Positions 1 to 10,372 of a stretch of 64,000 nt of DNA are shown here, one piece after another. The DNA is from Cordylochernes scorpioides. Its lineage: Eukaryota > Arthropoda > Arachnida > Pseudoscorpiones > Chernetidae. Under the pieces are notes generated by a model, which had not been told where the DNA came from, searched no databases, and saw nothing but the letters and a program-made list of their open reading frames with translations. Positions within the stretch are counted from its first letter, which is position 1, and every line of letters begins with the position of its first letter. Location of the stretch: NCBI GenBank assembly GCA_030710605.1, contig CP092863.1, positions 109,105,754 through 109,169,753 of the forward strand. Reading direction: 5' to 3'. The translations under genes were made by a program, and so were the position numbers.

Positions 1-165
1 TATATAGCACCCCCTCTAAATAGCGCCTCCCTCTCTATAGTGCCCGATTTTAAATACAAAGTATGATGCGATTTACATTAAAAGTGACCTGTCTATAGCA
101 CCCCCTCTCTATAGCACTCTATTTTGGTGAGTCCCAAGAGGGGGCGCTATAGACAGGTTTAACTG
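1..165. repeat. M3 foldback MITE, left-truncated by window edge
   Basis: Short element built on CTGTCTATAGC-type boxes, ending in GACAGGTTTAACTG at 165. A second copy lies at 45140-45302 with the complete left end CAGTTAAACCTGTCTATAG. The ends are inverted repeats flanked by TA, which fits a pogo/Tc1-type non-autonomous DNA element. The left end of this copy lies outside the window. Confidence 0.7.
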
Positions 166-468
166 TATGCTGCTTAACTTCAAATATTAAGACCAAATCA
201 AAATTAATCTAAATATTTCACATTAATTTATATTTGATCTTATTACCTTATGTTTCTAATCAATAATACAAACTGTATACCGCATCACCCTAAGTTTCTT
301 TAATTCAACACCCTCAAGGAATCAGGATTTTTGGCTGAATTATTGTTAGTTTCATTGGGGTTTGAGACACCGAAATAAGTGTTGAAGTAAAGTCTGTTGA
401 ATTAAAGAGGATATACAGTTCATATAGACTTTTATTATAGTCTCCCCAATTATATTCTTTTCTATTCT
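166..468. other. Intergenic or intron stretch with degenerate repeats
   Basis: No coding signal. Positions 185-285 are an eroded M1 foldback copy (AAGACCAAATC on one side, GATCTTATTACCTTATG on the other). Positions about 290-420 resemble the short repeat at 33795-33930 (TTTAATTCAACACCCTCAAGG). Nothing else recognised. Confidence 0.4.
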
Positions 469-622
469 TGATAAGGCACAATTTGGATTAAAGATTAAAA
501 ACAAAAGGTAATAAGACCAAATCCAAATAAATAAATAGTGTGTGACGTTTCGGTAACAACACTGTTACTGAAATGTCACACACTATTTATTTTTTTGGAT
601 TTGATCTTATTACCTTGTGTTG
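469..622. repeat. M1 palindromic element, short form
   Basis: Inverted halves: the left runs GATAAGGCACAATTTGG, AATAAGACCAAATCC, GTGTGTGACGTTTCGG; the right mirrors this up to TTATTACCTTGTG. The centre of the palindrome falls in GGTAACAACACTGTTACTG. The sequence TTCTTTTCTATTCTTG occurs on both sides (before 469 and again before 639), like a target duplication. Confidence 0.75.
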
Positions 623-638
623 CTTCTTTTCTATTCTT

Positions 639-880
639 GATAAAGCACAATTTGGATTATAGATTATAATACAATAAAATAAGACCAAATCCAAATAATT
701 TAATAGTGTGTGATGTTTTGGCAACAGTATTGTCACCATCATCAGACACAAGTATAAAACTTGCTGTAATATTTTTTCTCATTTATTCTTTTGTCTGATG
801 ATGATGACAATGCTGTTGCCGAAACGTCACACACTATTAAATTATTTGGATTAGGTCTTATTTTCTTGTATTATTTTCAA
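639..880. repeat. M1 palindromic element, long form with hammerhead-like core
   Basis: Same tail sequence as the 469-622 copy, but the palindrome centre lies further inside, so both halves include CATCATCAGACA / TGTCTGATGATG. The right half (793-833) reads CTGATGA, a hairpin, then GAAACGTCACACAC. Flanks TTTTCTATTCTTG (left) and TTTTCAATTCTTG (right) match at 12 of 13 bases, which looks like a target duplication. An apparent reading frame entering the next exon from here is accidental. Confidence 0.75.
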
Positions 881-918
881 TTCTTGTTTACTCAAATTTC
901 TGACAATGAGTCCCACAG

Positions 919-1063
919 ACCAGCATGTGTTCATCAGCTAACCCAGAGTACCCGCAGGTCTAAGCGGCTGGGTCGTCTCAATGTGGCCATGACCTTGGAT
1001 GACATGGGAGCTGTGGCCCTCAACCAGATCCTGGATCAACCTGCTAGGTCCTCCCGGATTGAG
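919..1063 (+). CDS. CEP120: Putative upstream exon of CEP120
   Basis: A GC-rich open stretch in an AT-rich setting encodes a segment with RLNVAMTLDDMGAVALNQI. It ends at GAG|GTCTGT, a good 5' splice site, in phase 0, the phase needed by the next exon at 10373. The 3' splice site is uncertain: AG at 917-918 and at 936-937 are both possible. The segment would be the linker or C2-type region just before the CEP120 coiled coil. I do not recognise it strongly; the call rests on GC content, the splice donor, the phase match and position. The reading frame upstream (791-918) comes from the adjacent M1 element and is not coding. Confidence 0.5.
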
Positions 1064-2088
1064 GTCTGTATATCTCTTGTCCTCAAATGTGGTCTATTAA
1101 GTACTTTTTCTACAATCCTTAACACTGCTGTCACAGAAATTGTGCCCAGTTTGAGATAGCTTAGTCACTAGGTCAGCGACATCCTTACCTTGTCTCAGAG
1201 AAATAATATGATCCAGTCAACTTCCACTCGCTGAGAAAGCAAATAATCATCTCCATTATCAGCAGTTGCCCTAGGAACAAGGCACTTAAAGAACTGGTGC
1301 TTGAAAATGGAATCTTTTGACACATCTAATAAGCTAGAGGAATTCTCAAGACCAAATAGACAGATGGGTGACAAACAGAGAAGTTTGGAGTTTACATAAT
1401 AGAAGAATAGAGCCACCTTCTAAATGAAGGAAGGAAATGAAAAGTTTGAAGGACACATGTACCCCAAGGAACATCCTAAGATTGGCTATTATCTGGAACA
1501 CCTTAGACCAAGGTTCGATAATATATTAGTCTGGAATTGAAGAGAATTGTTACAGCAGGTGAACTGGTATATTACATTATGGCTAACTGCATATCAGTGG
1601 AGATGACCCTATTACAGGATGATGATATATTAATAATAGTGTATATAATATATATATATATACACAAAAATGCTCATAGGAATACAGACTTTTATTATTA
1701 AGGACTTGGCTTTTTTCAACTCTGCCTTGCCAGTCCCATTCCCGGATGAAAAAGGAGGAGGGGGAGCAGTAACAAGCTCACTAAAAACCTGGGTTCAGCT
1801 GTGCATGATGTCTGTTCCTCATGTCAGACATTTCATATTGGAGCTAAGTCAGTGGCCTGCTACTGAGTCCCAGTCTTAATGACAAAAGCAGAAGCATTCT
1901 ACTTTACCCAATCATTATGGTTATAAAATCCTTTTGATGATCTCTAATAATTTAAAGCAGACACCATCAAAAATCTCAGGTTCCACAAGCTTGATACCCT
2001 GATATTATTGAGTGGAGATAAGAAAGAAATACTTTGGTTTCAACTGGAAATCATTATTCTTAGCTAATTCCACAATAAATTAAAGAGG
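1064..2088. other. Intron sequence, no recognised feature
   Basis: AT-rich, with a TA microsatellite at about 1648-1662. Short frames at 1195-1416 (minus) and 1670-1879 (plus) show no family resemblance and no splice context. I see nothing to annotate. Confidence 0.5.
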
Positions 2089-2398
2089 GGGATCGGTGGA
2101 AAAATGGTCTAAACCGTTGGTTTTCGACTGCTATGACCCGGGTTCGATTCCCGCATTGGGCACTTTTTTATGTTAAAAAAAAAAAAAAAAAAAGAATGCT
2201 CCAATGCCCCTCTGATTCTTGCAAAATCCAACCCCACCAGCGAGTGCAAGTAACCAAACGGGTCTCTGGCACATTTGTAAGTGCAAAGTCGAACTGCTTT
2301 TCACATGTGTAGACATATCGTGCACTTACAGTAAAAGCAGTCGCTAACTACCCACCATGATTATCATGGTCTGTACCACGTGTACTAGGGATAAGCAA
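2089..2398 (+). repeat. tRNA-derived SINE
   Basis: The head (2089-2162) has a box A-like ATGGTCTAAACC and a clear box B, GGTTCGATTCC, then CGCATTGGGCA, so it derives from a tRNA with a Leu/Ser-like layout. The body follows a poly-A stretch and includes GATTCTTGCAAAATCC, GAGTGCAAGTAACCAAAC, GTGCACTTACAGTAAAAGC and TGTACTAGGGATAA. Other copies are at 29668-29968 and 46312-46597, with a body fragment at 10570-10705. Confidence 0.75.
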
Positions 2399-2551
2399 AA
2401 AATAAATAAAAGAAATTAATTAAAGAGGCGACTATTTATTTATTCTTTTTATGATGACTCCCCCCCCTCCCTGTTATTATGTCATAATCAAGGATGAAAT
2501 AAAAAGAGGAAACAAGTTATGTATAAGACACCAATGTGACTTCTCCTTATA

Positions 2552-2561
2552 CAAGAACTAC
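2552..2561. repeat. Left tip of M2 MITE split by the BEL insertion
   Basis: CAAGAACTAC here continues at 8799 (CTCTCTGTAAACACCTAG). Together they match the start of other M2 copies (CAGTAGAACTACCTCCCTG at 46614). The last five bases, ACTAC (2557-2561), are the BEL target duplication, repeated at 8794-8798. Confidence 0.75.
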
Positions 2562-2958
2562 TGTTGCAGATCCACTGTCTTTTTTGTGTGTGTATGTGTT
2601 TTGTATTCATTTTATTTGAAGATATAGAGAGGGAGGCTTCAAAATGTAAGAAAGCCGTGTAAGAAGACGCCCCCCTCACCCCCCGCGGCGCGAGCGGCAG
2701 CGGTCACGCCCATGATGCAACTTCCGCCCTCCCCCCCCCGCCCACTTCTTTTTGTTCTACTTGTTGTCGACGCCTGCATGCGTCTTGACCAAAAACTCTA
2801 TCTCTCTCTTTTTAAAGTAATTCTTTAACTGTAATTTTTATATCAATTATAAATAAATTTCCCTTCTTCACAGCAATCATTGAGTTGCTATAGTTTTTAA
2901 TTATTTTATGCTGGTTACACCGTCCAGTGATACGAATTTCATTGTTCAAAGCTCGACA
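2562..2958 (+). repeat. BEL 5' LTR
   Basis: 397 bp, starts TGTTGCAGATCC and ends GCTCGACA. It contains a C-rich, GC-skewed block (about 2668-2750) unlike the AT-rich remainder; this probably lies near the promoter/R region. Matches 8396-8793. Confidence 0.93.
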
Positions 2959-2963
2959 TTTTT

Positions 2964-2981
2964 TGGCGTCCCCGACAGGAC
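2964..2981 (+). other. BEL primer-binding site
   Basis: TGGCGTCCCCGACAGGAC begins five bases after the 5' LTR, the usual place and TGG start of a tRNA primer site. I do not assign the tRNA. The first 11 bases are shared with the site at 22915 in the non-autonomous relative. Confidence 0.75.
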
Positions 2982-3009
2982 GGTACAACAGCATATTTTG
3001 TAACTCAAA

Positions 3010-6000
3010 ATGAATCGCCTCAAGAAAGGAAGAAGGCCTGTTCGTGGCCAAATCACAAAGCTCATCAACAGTGTTGAAACAGCCCTGAAGAAGCCAGTAG
3101 AAGAACTGGACAAGACAGACTTGAGGGTCTCAGCACTACAGCTTGAAGATTTATGTCGAGATCTTCATGAATGGGATGAGAAAGTAACCGAGGCCATGTT
3201 GGATGAAGAAGTGACTGAAGATGAACAGGACAAAGAATATGATGAACGTCTGAAGTACGACAGACTAATCAAAAGGATGAGAGAAGAGTTAGAAAAAGTA
3301 CTGAATCCGAAGAAAGGTGTGTCGCCCCAGCCTGATGAAACATCTTCGGAAACGAGCAACAGTACAAGCCGGAGAAGAGTTCTGCTTCCCAAGAGAAAAC
3401 TCCCAGAGTTTGGAGGTGATGTACGGGAATGGATAACCTTCTGGTCAAGGTTTGAAGACATCCACAACGACGAGGATCTCTCAGACTCAGATAAGTACCA
3501 ATATCTAGTAGACTGCATGTTGGAAAATTCTGAAGCTCAGCAACTAGTTCTAAGTTATCCTGTCTCAGGAAAGAATTATGCTTCGGTAATCAAAGATCTT
3601 AAAGAAAGATTTGGGCGAGATAACATGCTAATAAAGGTCTATGTTCGAGATCTATTGTGGTTGGTCATCCGAAGTGCACAAGAGAGAAAGGTCAACTTTA
3701 AAGATCTTGTGACAAAGTTGAACTCTCAAATTAGGCATTTAAGTATGCTTGGTGTAACTACGGACAAGTGTGCCGATATATTGTATCCGGTAGTTGAATC
3801 ATGTCTACCGGAGGATGTCCTCATCTCATGGCAGCGAAGCAGTGAACCGGAAGACCTAGAAAGCTTGATGAAATTTCTTCGTCGTGAGGTTAATCAGACT
3901 AAGGATAGAGAAATGGCCTACAATAAGCATTCAGATTCCTTAGCTCAGCCTACACCAGGGAAGATAGAAACGAAGAAAAGAAGTTTCAATACAAGGCGTG
4001 AAATTGCTACAACCTCTGGATTTATGCATTCCGACATCTCACCAACACTGCGTGAGAAATTTAAATGCATTTTCTGCGACAATGGTCATCCAAGTCAAGA
4101 CTGTCGAAAAGGAATGAAAATGGGCATGGACCAGAAAAATAAGAAAATCAAGAGCTACAAGAGATGTTTTAAATGTCTGCTTCCAGGCCACAGAAGCAGG
4201 CAATGCAAAAGAAAAGTGCGCTGTGATTTCTGCAAAAGGGATGGGCATTATGCCATCATGTGTAGAGGTGTACGTCATGCTGAAACTGAAAGAAAGAGTC
4301 CACAACGACCACAGAATTCAACGGCAACTCCAGGTTCGAGTGATGTAGCTACGGTGAACGAGATGTCCAACTGTGTAAGCAACAAAGCATGCCTTGAGAC
4401 ATTATTAGTGAAAGTTTGGGGTCCTAAAGGTAGCAAAGTGGTACGGGCAGTAATTGATAGTGGATCATCCCAATCGTACATTTTGGAACACATTGTAAAG
4501 GATTTGGGTGTTCCTATCATGGGAGAAGAAGAGCTTGATCATGAAATATTTGGTGGGATCAGATATACTGATCGACATCGGATCTACTGCCTGACTCTAT
4601 CAAGTATTGAGAATGATAGATGCATTTCATGTCCGGCATCGGCCACTAATCAAATAGCCAGATGTATAAGAAAGCCTACGTTTGGTTCATGGGCCCGCGA
4701 ACTTGCGTCAAAGAAGATACAGCTCTCAGCATTTAAAGCCGAAAGTGATGAGGTAGAGCTTCTCCTCGGTGCAGACATTAACCCAAAAATAGCTACAGCC
4801 AATATGATAAGATTATCGGATGATCTTATTGCTCGAGAAACATTGCTAGGTTGGGTAGTTCAAGGCAAAACGGAAGGAAAATTCCCAGATAAAAATCCTA
4901 ACCAGGTTCATAACAGTATGCTGATCACATCTTTAATGACACAAGAAATAAAGGTTTCCGATTTATGGTCTCTGGAAAATATTGGAGTCATGGATGACGG
5001 GCAAGCAGAGTCAAAGAAAGAGACAGATCAGGCTATTATGGATAAGTTTCGGACTGAAACAAAGCGATTGGAATCTGGTAGATACGAGGTGCACCTTCCA
5101 TGGATAGAACCAGCCCAGAAGCTGAAAGAAAATAAAAGCCATGCCGAGAAAAGACTCCGGAAGATGACAGAGGATCTAAAGAAAAGAGGCTTTTATCACC
5201 ATTACAACAAGATATTTGAAGAATGGGAGGAAAATGGGATCATTGAAAGAATCCAGTCAGATCAAGATGATACATTAGAATACTTTCTACCACACCGAGC
5301 AGTAGTGAAATCTGGTAGCAGCACGACACCAGTACGACCAGTTTTTGATGCTTCCTGTAAGACAAAGGGTGGATGGTCTCTGAATGATTGTTTGGCGAAG
5401 GGACCCAACTTATTGGAGCTCATTCCGGATATCATGCTGAGATTTCGACTCAATAAAATCGGCGTAGTAGCAGACATAGAAAAGGCCTTCCTCCAAATAT
5501 CAGTGGCAAAAGAAGACAGACAATTTTTGAGATTTCTATGGTGGGAGGACGGCAAGCAAGAGAATCTTCGGATTTATCAACACAAGAGAGTGGTGTTCGG
5601 AGTTACATCAAGTCCTTTCCTCCTAGCTGCTACATTGAAGTTACATTTGGAGCAATATGAAAGAGAAGTAATCCCATTGCTAAAATGTATGTACATGGAC
5701 AACTGCGTCAATAGTGTTACTTCGTTAGAAGAAGCGCAAGTATTTCAACAGCAGTCTATTGACCTGCTCAGCCCAGCAGGATTCAATCTAAGAGAGTGGC
5801 AGATGGGAGGCCCCGGCATAGTTAACGGTGAGAATATTTCTGTGCTAGGTATGAAATGGGACACAGCTAATGACACTTTGACAATTTCGGATAAGCTAAT
5901 GATGACTCCAACCTACAAGTCATTGGATCAAGAGAATGATGCCGAAATAGAGAATCAGACTCATAAATTGACCAAGAGAATTATGTTATCGGAAGCCCAT

Positions 6001-8346
6001 GCGGTGTTTGACCCTCTCGGTTTGTTTTCTCCATTCACCATAGTGCCGAAGATCATCCTACAACAATGTTGGAAGTCCGAGTTGAAATGGGATCAGCCGG
6101 TCCCAGAGGACATTGTGAAGAAGTTTGTGGAATGGCAGAGTCAAATTCCCGAATTGTTGTCTGTCAGGATTCCAAGGTGGGTGATGAGAGATGGGTTTGA
6201 ACAGCCATCACTGCATGTGTTCTGTGATGCGAGTCAAGATGCCTATGCAACCTGCATTTACTTAAGAACAGTGAAAAATGAAGAAGTAAATGTACAACTC
6301 GTCGCATCAAAGGCAAGAGTAGCACCCAAAAAGAAACTTACTATTCCGAGATTAGAATTAATGTCATGCCTCATCGGATCCAGATTGACTAAGCAAGTCA
6401 TGAAGATTATATCGGAATCGATTGCAATTTCAGAGAATAATATTTGGTTTTGGACGGACTCCTCAACTGCACTTCGTTGGATTCAAAATGAGAAACCGTG
6501 GGCAACATTTGTCAGAAACAGAGTCAACGAAATCTGTTCTATTTCGAAGAAAGAGAATTGGCATCATGTGTCAGGGGTAAACAATCCAGCTGATCTTCCA
6601 TCACGTGGGAGCAGTGTGAAGAAATTGTTAGAGCATAAATGGTGGGAGGGACCCTCTTTTCTCTGGGGAGAAGAAGCAAGCTGGAATCAATTTGATCCGA
6701 TTTTTGATGAAGAAGAAATCAATAAGGAATTGAAGAAGACGGTAAACATCGCCGTCAACAGCACGAAAGATAATTTCATGGACAAACTTGAGAGGTATGG
6801 AGATTATCATCGTATAGTACGGATTGTTGCTTATTTACTGCGTTTTAAAAGGAAGACCGTCTCAGATCAATCGCGACCCAGACAACATGATAAGATGTCA
6901 AAAGAAATTTCTGTAGAAGAATTCGAAGAAGCTGAAAAGGTAGTATTACGGCATATCCAACTAATAAGTTTTGGGAGAGATGACAAGCGAATAAACAAGC
7001 TCAATGCTTTTACAGATGAATATGGACTATATCGAATCAAGAGTCAACTGTATTTTGGAGAAGATGACTATGATACAAGATGCCCAATAGTTCTTCCTGG
7101 TGAAAACCAAGTAGTCAAGCTTTTGATTCGAAAAGAGCACGAGATGATGTCCCATGCCGGGATTCAAACAACTCAACAACTAGTGAGACGTCGTTTTTGG
7201 ATTCTAAAAGGCAAGAGAACCATAAGAAGTATCATCTCTGCATGTGCTACGTGTCGTCGTTACAATTCCAAGAGAGTCCAGACTGAGAGCATTCCAATTC
7301 CAGCAACCAGGATTGGATCAACACCAGCATTTGGAGTGATCGGTGTGGATCTAGCTGGACCTTTGACTGAGACCGGTGGAAAGAAAATATGGGTAGTGTT
7401 GTACACCTGTGCTGTGTACAGAGCTGTACATTTGGAGCTTACAAAAACAGTGTCTACTGAAGGATTTCTTGACACTTTTCGAAGATTTGTTGCAAGACGT
7501 GGTAGACCAAGCATTGTGTACTCTGACAACGGCCTCAATTTTGTCGGATGCAATAACTTATTCAAGAAAGTTAATTGGAATGATGTCCTACGTTATGCCA
7601 CCGTACAACGTATTAAGTGGAATTTCAACCCCCCAACAGCAGCATTTTGGGGAGGATGGTGGGAACGCCTTGTGGGTCTCATGAAGCAACTGATCCGAAA
7701 AGTATTGGGAGAAAAAACAGTCTCATATGAAGAACTACAGACTGTGATATGTGAAGTGGAGTCACCAATGAATTCGAGACCTTTGACCGCGATCAGTGAA
7801 GAATCTGGCTTGGTACCAATAACACCTGCCAAATTCATGTGTGACAACGCATCATGCTTATTTGTACCTGAAGCGGACATTGTCGACTCTAAGTTCCTGA
7901 AAGAAAGTCATGCAAAAGTACAAAAGTTACGCGAGACAATTCGACAAAGATTTAGAAAAGAGTACTTAGGGTTTCTGCGACAAAATACTAGAAACAAGAC
8001 AAAGTCAATTAAAGAAGGCGATGTTGTACTCATGGAGGTCGATAACAAAAAGCGAACAGAATGGCCAATCGGAGTTATTGAGAAGACCTACCCGGGAAAA
8101 GATGGCATTGTTAGAGTCACTATGATAAAAACTAAGCGTGGAAATTTTTTGCGACCTGTTCAACGATTGTTCTTTCTTGAATCAAGCGAAAACCATTATA
8201 AAGAAGATTTCGGAAAAGGCCGTGATCTAGAGAAAGAGAAGATAAATCTTGACACACCAAGTATATCGCAACGGAGCATCCGAGGGAAAGATTCACCTGT
8301 TATCACAAGATCAGGAAGAGTTGTCAAGCCGCCTGACAGATATTGA
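3010..8346 (+). CDS. BEL/Pao Gag-Pol polyprotein
   Basis: A 1778-residue single frame starting at the first ATG after the primer site. Order: Gag N-terminal coiled coil (1-110); DUF1759-type Gag core (about 125-300, PKRKLPEFGGDVREWITFW); three zinc knuckles (about 350-425, including CFKCLLPGHRSRQC and CDFCKRDGHYAIMC); aspartic protease with VIDSGSSQSYI (about 480); reverse transcriptase with first Asp at 822 (VVADIEKAF) and catalytic box YMDN at 895-898; RNase H from about 1068 (FCDASQDA); integrase with an HHCC zinc region (H1377 onward) and catalytic D1447, D1506, E1552; and a C-terminal DUF5641-like module (GDVVLMEVDNKK). Gag and Pol are fused in one frame, as usual for BEL. The element copies its RNA into DNA in cytoplasmic particles and integrates it. 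Oddity: the second Asp of the RT box is Asn. Confidence 0.96.
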   Translation: MNRLKKGRRPVRGQITKLINSVETALKKPVEELDKTDLRVSALQLEDLCRDLHEWDEKVTEAMLDEEVTEDEQDKEYDERLKYDRLIKRMREELEKVLNPKKGVSPQPDETSSETSNSTSRRRVLLPKRKLPEFGGDVREWITFWSRFEDIHNDEDLSDSDKYQYLVDCMLENSEAQQLVLSYPVSGKNYASVIKDLKERFGRDNMLIKVYVRDLLWLVIRSAQERKVNFKDLVTKLNSQIRHLSMLGVTTDKCADILYPVVESCLPEDVLISWQRSSEPEDLESLMKFLRREVNQTKDREMAYNKHSDSLAQPTPGKIETKKRSFNTRREIATTSGFMHSDISPTLREKFKCIFCDNGHPSQDCRKGMKMGMDQKNKKIKSYKRCFKCLLPGHRSRQCKRKVRCDFCKRDGHYAIMCRGVRHAETERKSPQRPQNSTATPGSSDVATVNEMSNCVSNKACLETLLVKVWGPKGSKVVRAVIDSGSSQSYILEHIVKDLGVPIMGEEELDHEIFGGIRYTDRHRIYCLTLSSIENDRCISCPASATNQIARCIRKPTFGSWARELASKKIQLSAFKAESDEVELLLGADINPKIATANMIRLSDDLIARETLLGWVVQGKTEGKFPDKNPNQVHNSMLITSLMTQEIKVSDLWSLENIGVMDDGQAESKKETDQAIMDKFRTETKRLESGRYEVHLPWIEPAQKLKENKSHAEKRLRKMTEDLKKRGFYHHYNKIFEEWEENGIIERIQSDQDDTLEYFLPHRAVVKSGSSTTPVRPVFDASCKTKGGWSLNDCLAKGPNLLELIPDIMLRFRLNKIGVVADIEKAFLQISVAKEDRQFLRFLWWEDGKQENLRIYQHKRVVFGVTSSPFLLAATLKLHLEQYEREVIPLLKCMYMDNCVNSVTSLEEAQVFQQQSIDLLSPAGFNLREWQMGGPGIVNGENISVLGMKWDTANDTLTISDKLMMTPTYKSLDQENDAEIENQTHKLTKRIMLSEAHAVFDPLGLFSPFTIVPKIILQQCWKSELKWDQPVPEDIVKKFVEWQSQIPELLSVRIPRWVMRDGFEQPSLHVFCDASQDAYATCIYLRTVKNEEVNVQLVASKARVAPKKKLTIPRLELMSCLIGSRLTKQVMKIISESIAISENNIWFWTDSSTALRWIQNEKPWATFVRNRVNEICSISKKENWHHVSGVNNPADLPSRGSSVKKLLEHKWWEGPSFLWGEEASWNQFDPIFDEEEINKELKKTVNIAVNSTKDNFMDKLERYGDYHRIVRIVAYLLRFKRKTVSDQSRPRQHDKMSKEISVEEFEEAEKVVLRHIQLISFGRDDKRINKLNAFTDEYGLYRIKSQLYFGEDDYDTRCPIVLPGENQVVKLLIRKEHEMMSHAGIQTTQQLVRRRFWILKGKRTIRSIISACATCRRYNSKRVQTESIPIPATRIGSTPAFGVIGVDLAGPLTETGGKKIWVVLYTCAVYRAVHLELTKTVSTEGFLDTFRRFVARRGRPSIVYSDNGLNFVGCNNLFKKVNWNDVLRYATVQRIKWNFNPPTAAFWGGWWERLVGLMKQLIRKVLGEKTVSYEELQTVICEVESPMNSRPLTAISEESGLVPITPAKFMCDNASCLFVPEADIVDSKFLKESHAKVQKLRETIRQRFRKEYLGFLRQNTRNKTKSIKEGDVVLMEVDNKKRTEWPIGVIEKTYPGKDGIVRVTMIKTKRGNFLRPVQRLFFLESSENHYKEDFGKGRDLEKEKINLDTPSISQRSIRGKDSPVITRSGRVVKPPDRY

Positions 8347-8395
8347 TCATAGTGAATCCAGAAGAATAATTACTCCATAATTATTGGTGGGAGTA

Positions 8396-8793
8396 TGTTG
8401 CAGATCCACTGTCTTTTTTGTGTGTGTATGTGTTTTGTATTCATTTTATTTGAAGATATAGAGAGGGAGGCTTCAAAATGTAAGAAAGCCGTGTAAGAAG
8501 ACGCCCCCCCTCACCCCCCGCGGCGCGAGCGGCAGCGGTCACGCCCATGATGCAACTTCCGCCCTCCCCCCCCCGCCCACTTCTTTTTGTTCTACTTGTT
8601 GTCGACGCCTGCATGCGTCTTGACCAAAAACTCTATCTCTCTCTTTTTAAAGTAATTCTTTAACTGTAATTTTTATATCAATTATAAATAAATTTCCCTT
8701 CTTCACAGCAATCATTGAGTTGCTATAGTTTTTAATTATTTTATGCTGGTTACACCGTCCAGTGATACGAATTTCATTGTTCAAAGCTCGACA
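8396..8793 (+). repeat. BEL 3' LTR
   Basis: 398 bp copy of the 5' LTR. The one difference I see is an extra C in the run after GAAGACG. Followed by the ACTAC target duplication (8794-8798). Confidence 0.93.
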
Positions 8794-8935
8794 ACTACCT
8801 CTCTGTAAACACCTAGTTGCAGAGATTAAGTGTCCTCTTACCAGATAGTTGCTAAATAGGAAAATTTTTTAATTATGGTGATGAAAACTGTCCTTTGTGT
8901 AGAGGTATCCTCTAGCAGGAATGTCCTCTAACTTA
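8794..8935. repeat. M2 MITE, main part (interrupted by BEL)
   Basis: CTACCTCTCTGTAAACACC, CAGAGATTAAGTGTCCTCTTACC, TTGCTAAATAGG and TGTCCTTTGTGTAGAGG match the other M2 copies (30383-30528, 46164-46292). The element has inverted ends and TA flanks of pogo type. No coding capacity. Confidence 0.7.
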
Positions 8936-9050
8936 TGTTGTTGTTGTTGTTTCTTATCCCCTTGTGTAAAGATTACACGAATTCCATGAGTTCATGCTCC
9001 TCGAGCTGTTTTATGATGAGCAGCGGCCTCTCCCAAAGGTCCTCTAACTT
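8936..9050 (-). repeat. 5'-truncated LINE tail
   Basis: GTTGTTGTTGTTTCTTATCC at the low-coordinate end is, on the minus strand, a LINE 3' end finishing in (CAA)n. The body (ACACGAATTCCATGAGTTCA, CTCGAGCTG, CTCCCAAAGGTCC) matches 33316-33720, where coding sequence for the LINE C-terminus is still readable. Confidence 0.65.
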
Positions 9051-9119
9051 ATGATGGTGGGGAGCCATATAATCGCCCAAACATCACACTGGATTTGCTA
9101 TTGTTGCCTTTTTTGTTTT

Positions 9120-10355
9120 CATCTGTAATCCAGATTTAAACCATTTCTCCTGTAATCCAGATATAAACCATTTTCATATGTAATTCAGATTAAGCCACTC
9201 TCTCTATATCTGTAATCCAGATTAAGCCATTCTATCTGTAATCCAGATTAAGGCACTCTCTGTATCTGTAATCCAGATTAAACTACTCTATATCTTTAAT
9301 CCAGATTAAGCCATTTTACATGTAATCCAGATTAAGCCATTCTATCTGTAACCCAGATTAAGCCATTCTATCTGTAATCCAGATTAAACCACTCTCTCTA
9401 TATCTGTAATCCAGATTAAGCCATTCTATCTGTAATCCAGATTAAGGCACTCTCTGTATCTGTAATCCAGATTAAACCACTCTATATCTTTAATCCAGAT
9501 TAAGCCATTCTACATGTAATCCATATTAAACCACTCTATATCTGTAATCCAGATTAAACCACTCTATATCTTTAATCCAGATTAAGCAATTCTATCTGTA
9601 ATCCATATTAAACCACTCTATATCTGTAATCCAGATTAAGCCATTCTATCTGTAATCCATATTAAACCACTCTATATCTTTAATCCAGATTAAGCCATTC
9701 TATCTGTAATCCAGATTAAGCCATTCTATCTGTAATCCAGATTAAACCACTCTATATCTGTAATCCAGATTAAGCCATTCTACATGTAATCCATATTAAA
9801 CCACTCTATATCTTTAATCCAGATTAAGCCATTCTATCTGTAATCCAGATTAAACCACTCTATATCTGCAATCCAGATTAAGCCATTCTACATGTAATCC
9901 ATATTAAACCACTCTATATCTTTAATCCAGATTAAGCCATTCTATCTGTAATCCAGATTAAACCACTCTATATCTTTAATCCAGATTAAGCCATTCTACA
10001 TGTAATCCATATTAAACCACTCTATATCTTTAATCCAGATTAAGCCATTTTATCTGTAATCCAGATCAAACCACTCTATATCTGTAATCCAGATTAAGCC
10101 ATTCTATCTGTAATCCATATTAAACCACTCTATATCTTTAATCCAGATTAAGCCATTCTATCTGTAATCCAGATCAAACCACTCTATATCTTTAATCCAG
10201 ATTAAGCCATTCTATCTGTAATCCAGATTAAACCACTCTATATCTTTAATCCAGATTAAGCCATTCTATCTGTAATCCAGATTAAGCCATTCTATCTGTA
10301 ATCCAGATTAAGCCATTCTACATGTAATCCAGATTAAGCCATCTGTAATCCTCTA
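9120..10355. repeat. 26-28 bp minisatellite (TAATCCAGATTA)
   Basis: About 46 head-to-tail units alternating between two forms, TGTAATCCAGATTAAGCCATTCTATC and a longer form with AAACCACTCTATATC. Each unit contains the near-palindrome TAATC-CA-GATTA. The array ends about 20 bp before the CEP120 exon at 10373, so it abuts the 3' splice site. Confidence 0.95.
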
Positions 10356-10372
10356 TAAAGTCTAACAGCAAG

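Larger units (their letters stand above)
2562..8793 (+). mobile_element. Full-length BEL/Pao LTR retrotransposon
   Basis: Complete element: 5' LTR 2562-2958, primer-binding site at 2964, one uninterrupted Gag-Pol frame 3010-8346, a short G-rich tract (GGTGGGAGTA) and 3' LTR 8396-8793. A 5-bp target duplication (ACTAC) flanks it. The LTRs differ, as far as I can see, by one C in a homopolymer. Intact coding capacity plus near-identical LTRs indicates a recent, possibly still competent copy. It inserted into an M2 MITE within a CEP120 intron, in the same direction as the gene. Confidence 0.95.

Noticed and set aside
791-918. Protein start MSDDDDNAVAETSHTIKLFG joined to the exon at 919
   Set aside because: This part is the right half of an M1 element read through and is repeated elsewhere without the exon.
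2100-2165. Functional tRNA gene
   Set aside because: Box B is good but the acceptor and anticodon stems do not pair well, and the same head with a common body occurs at other places, so it is a SINE head.
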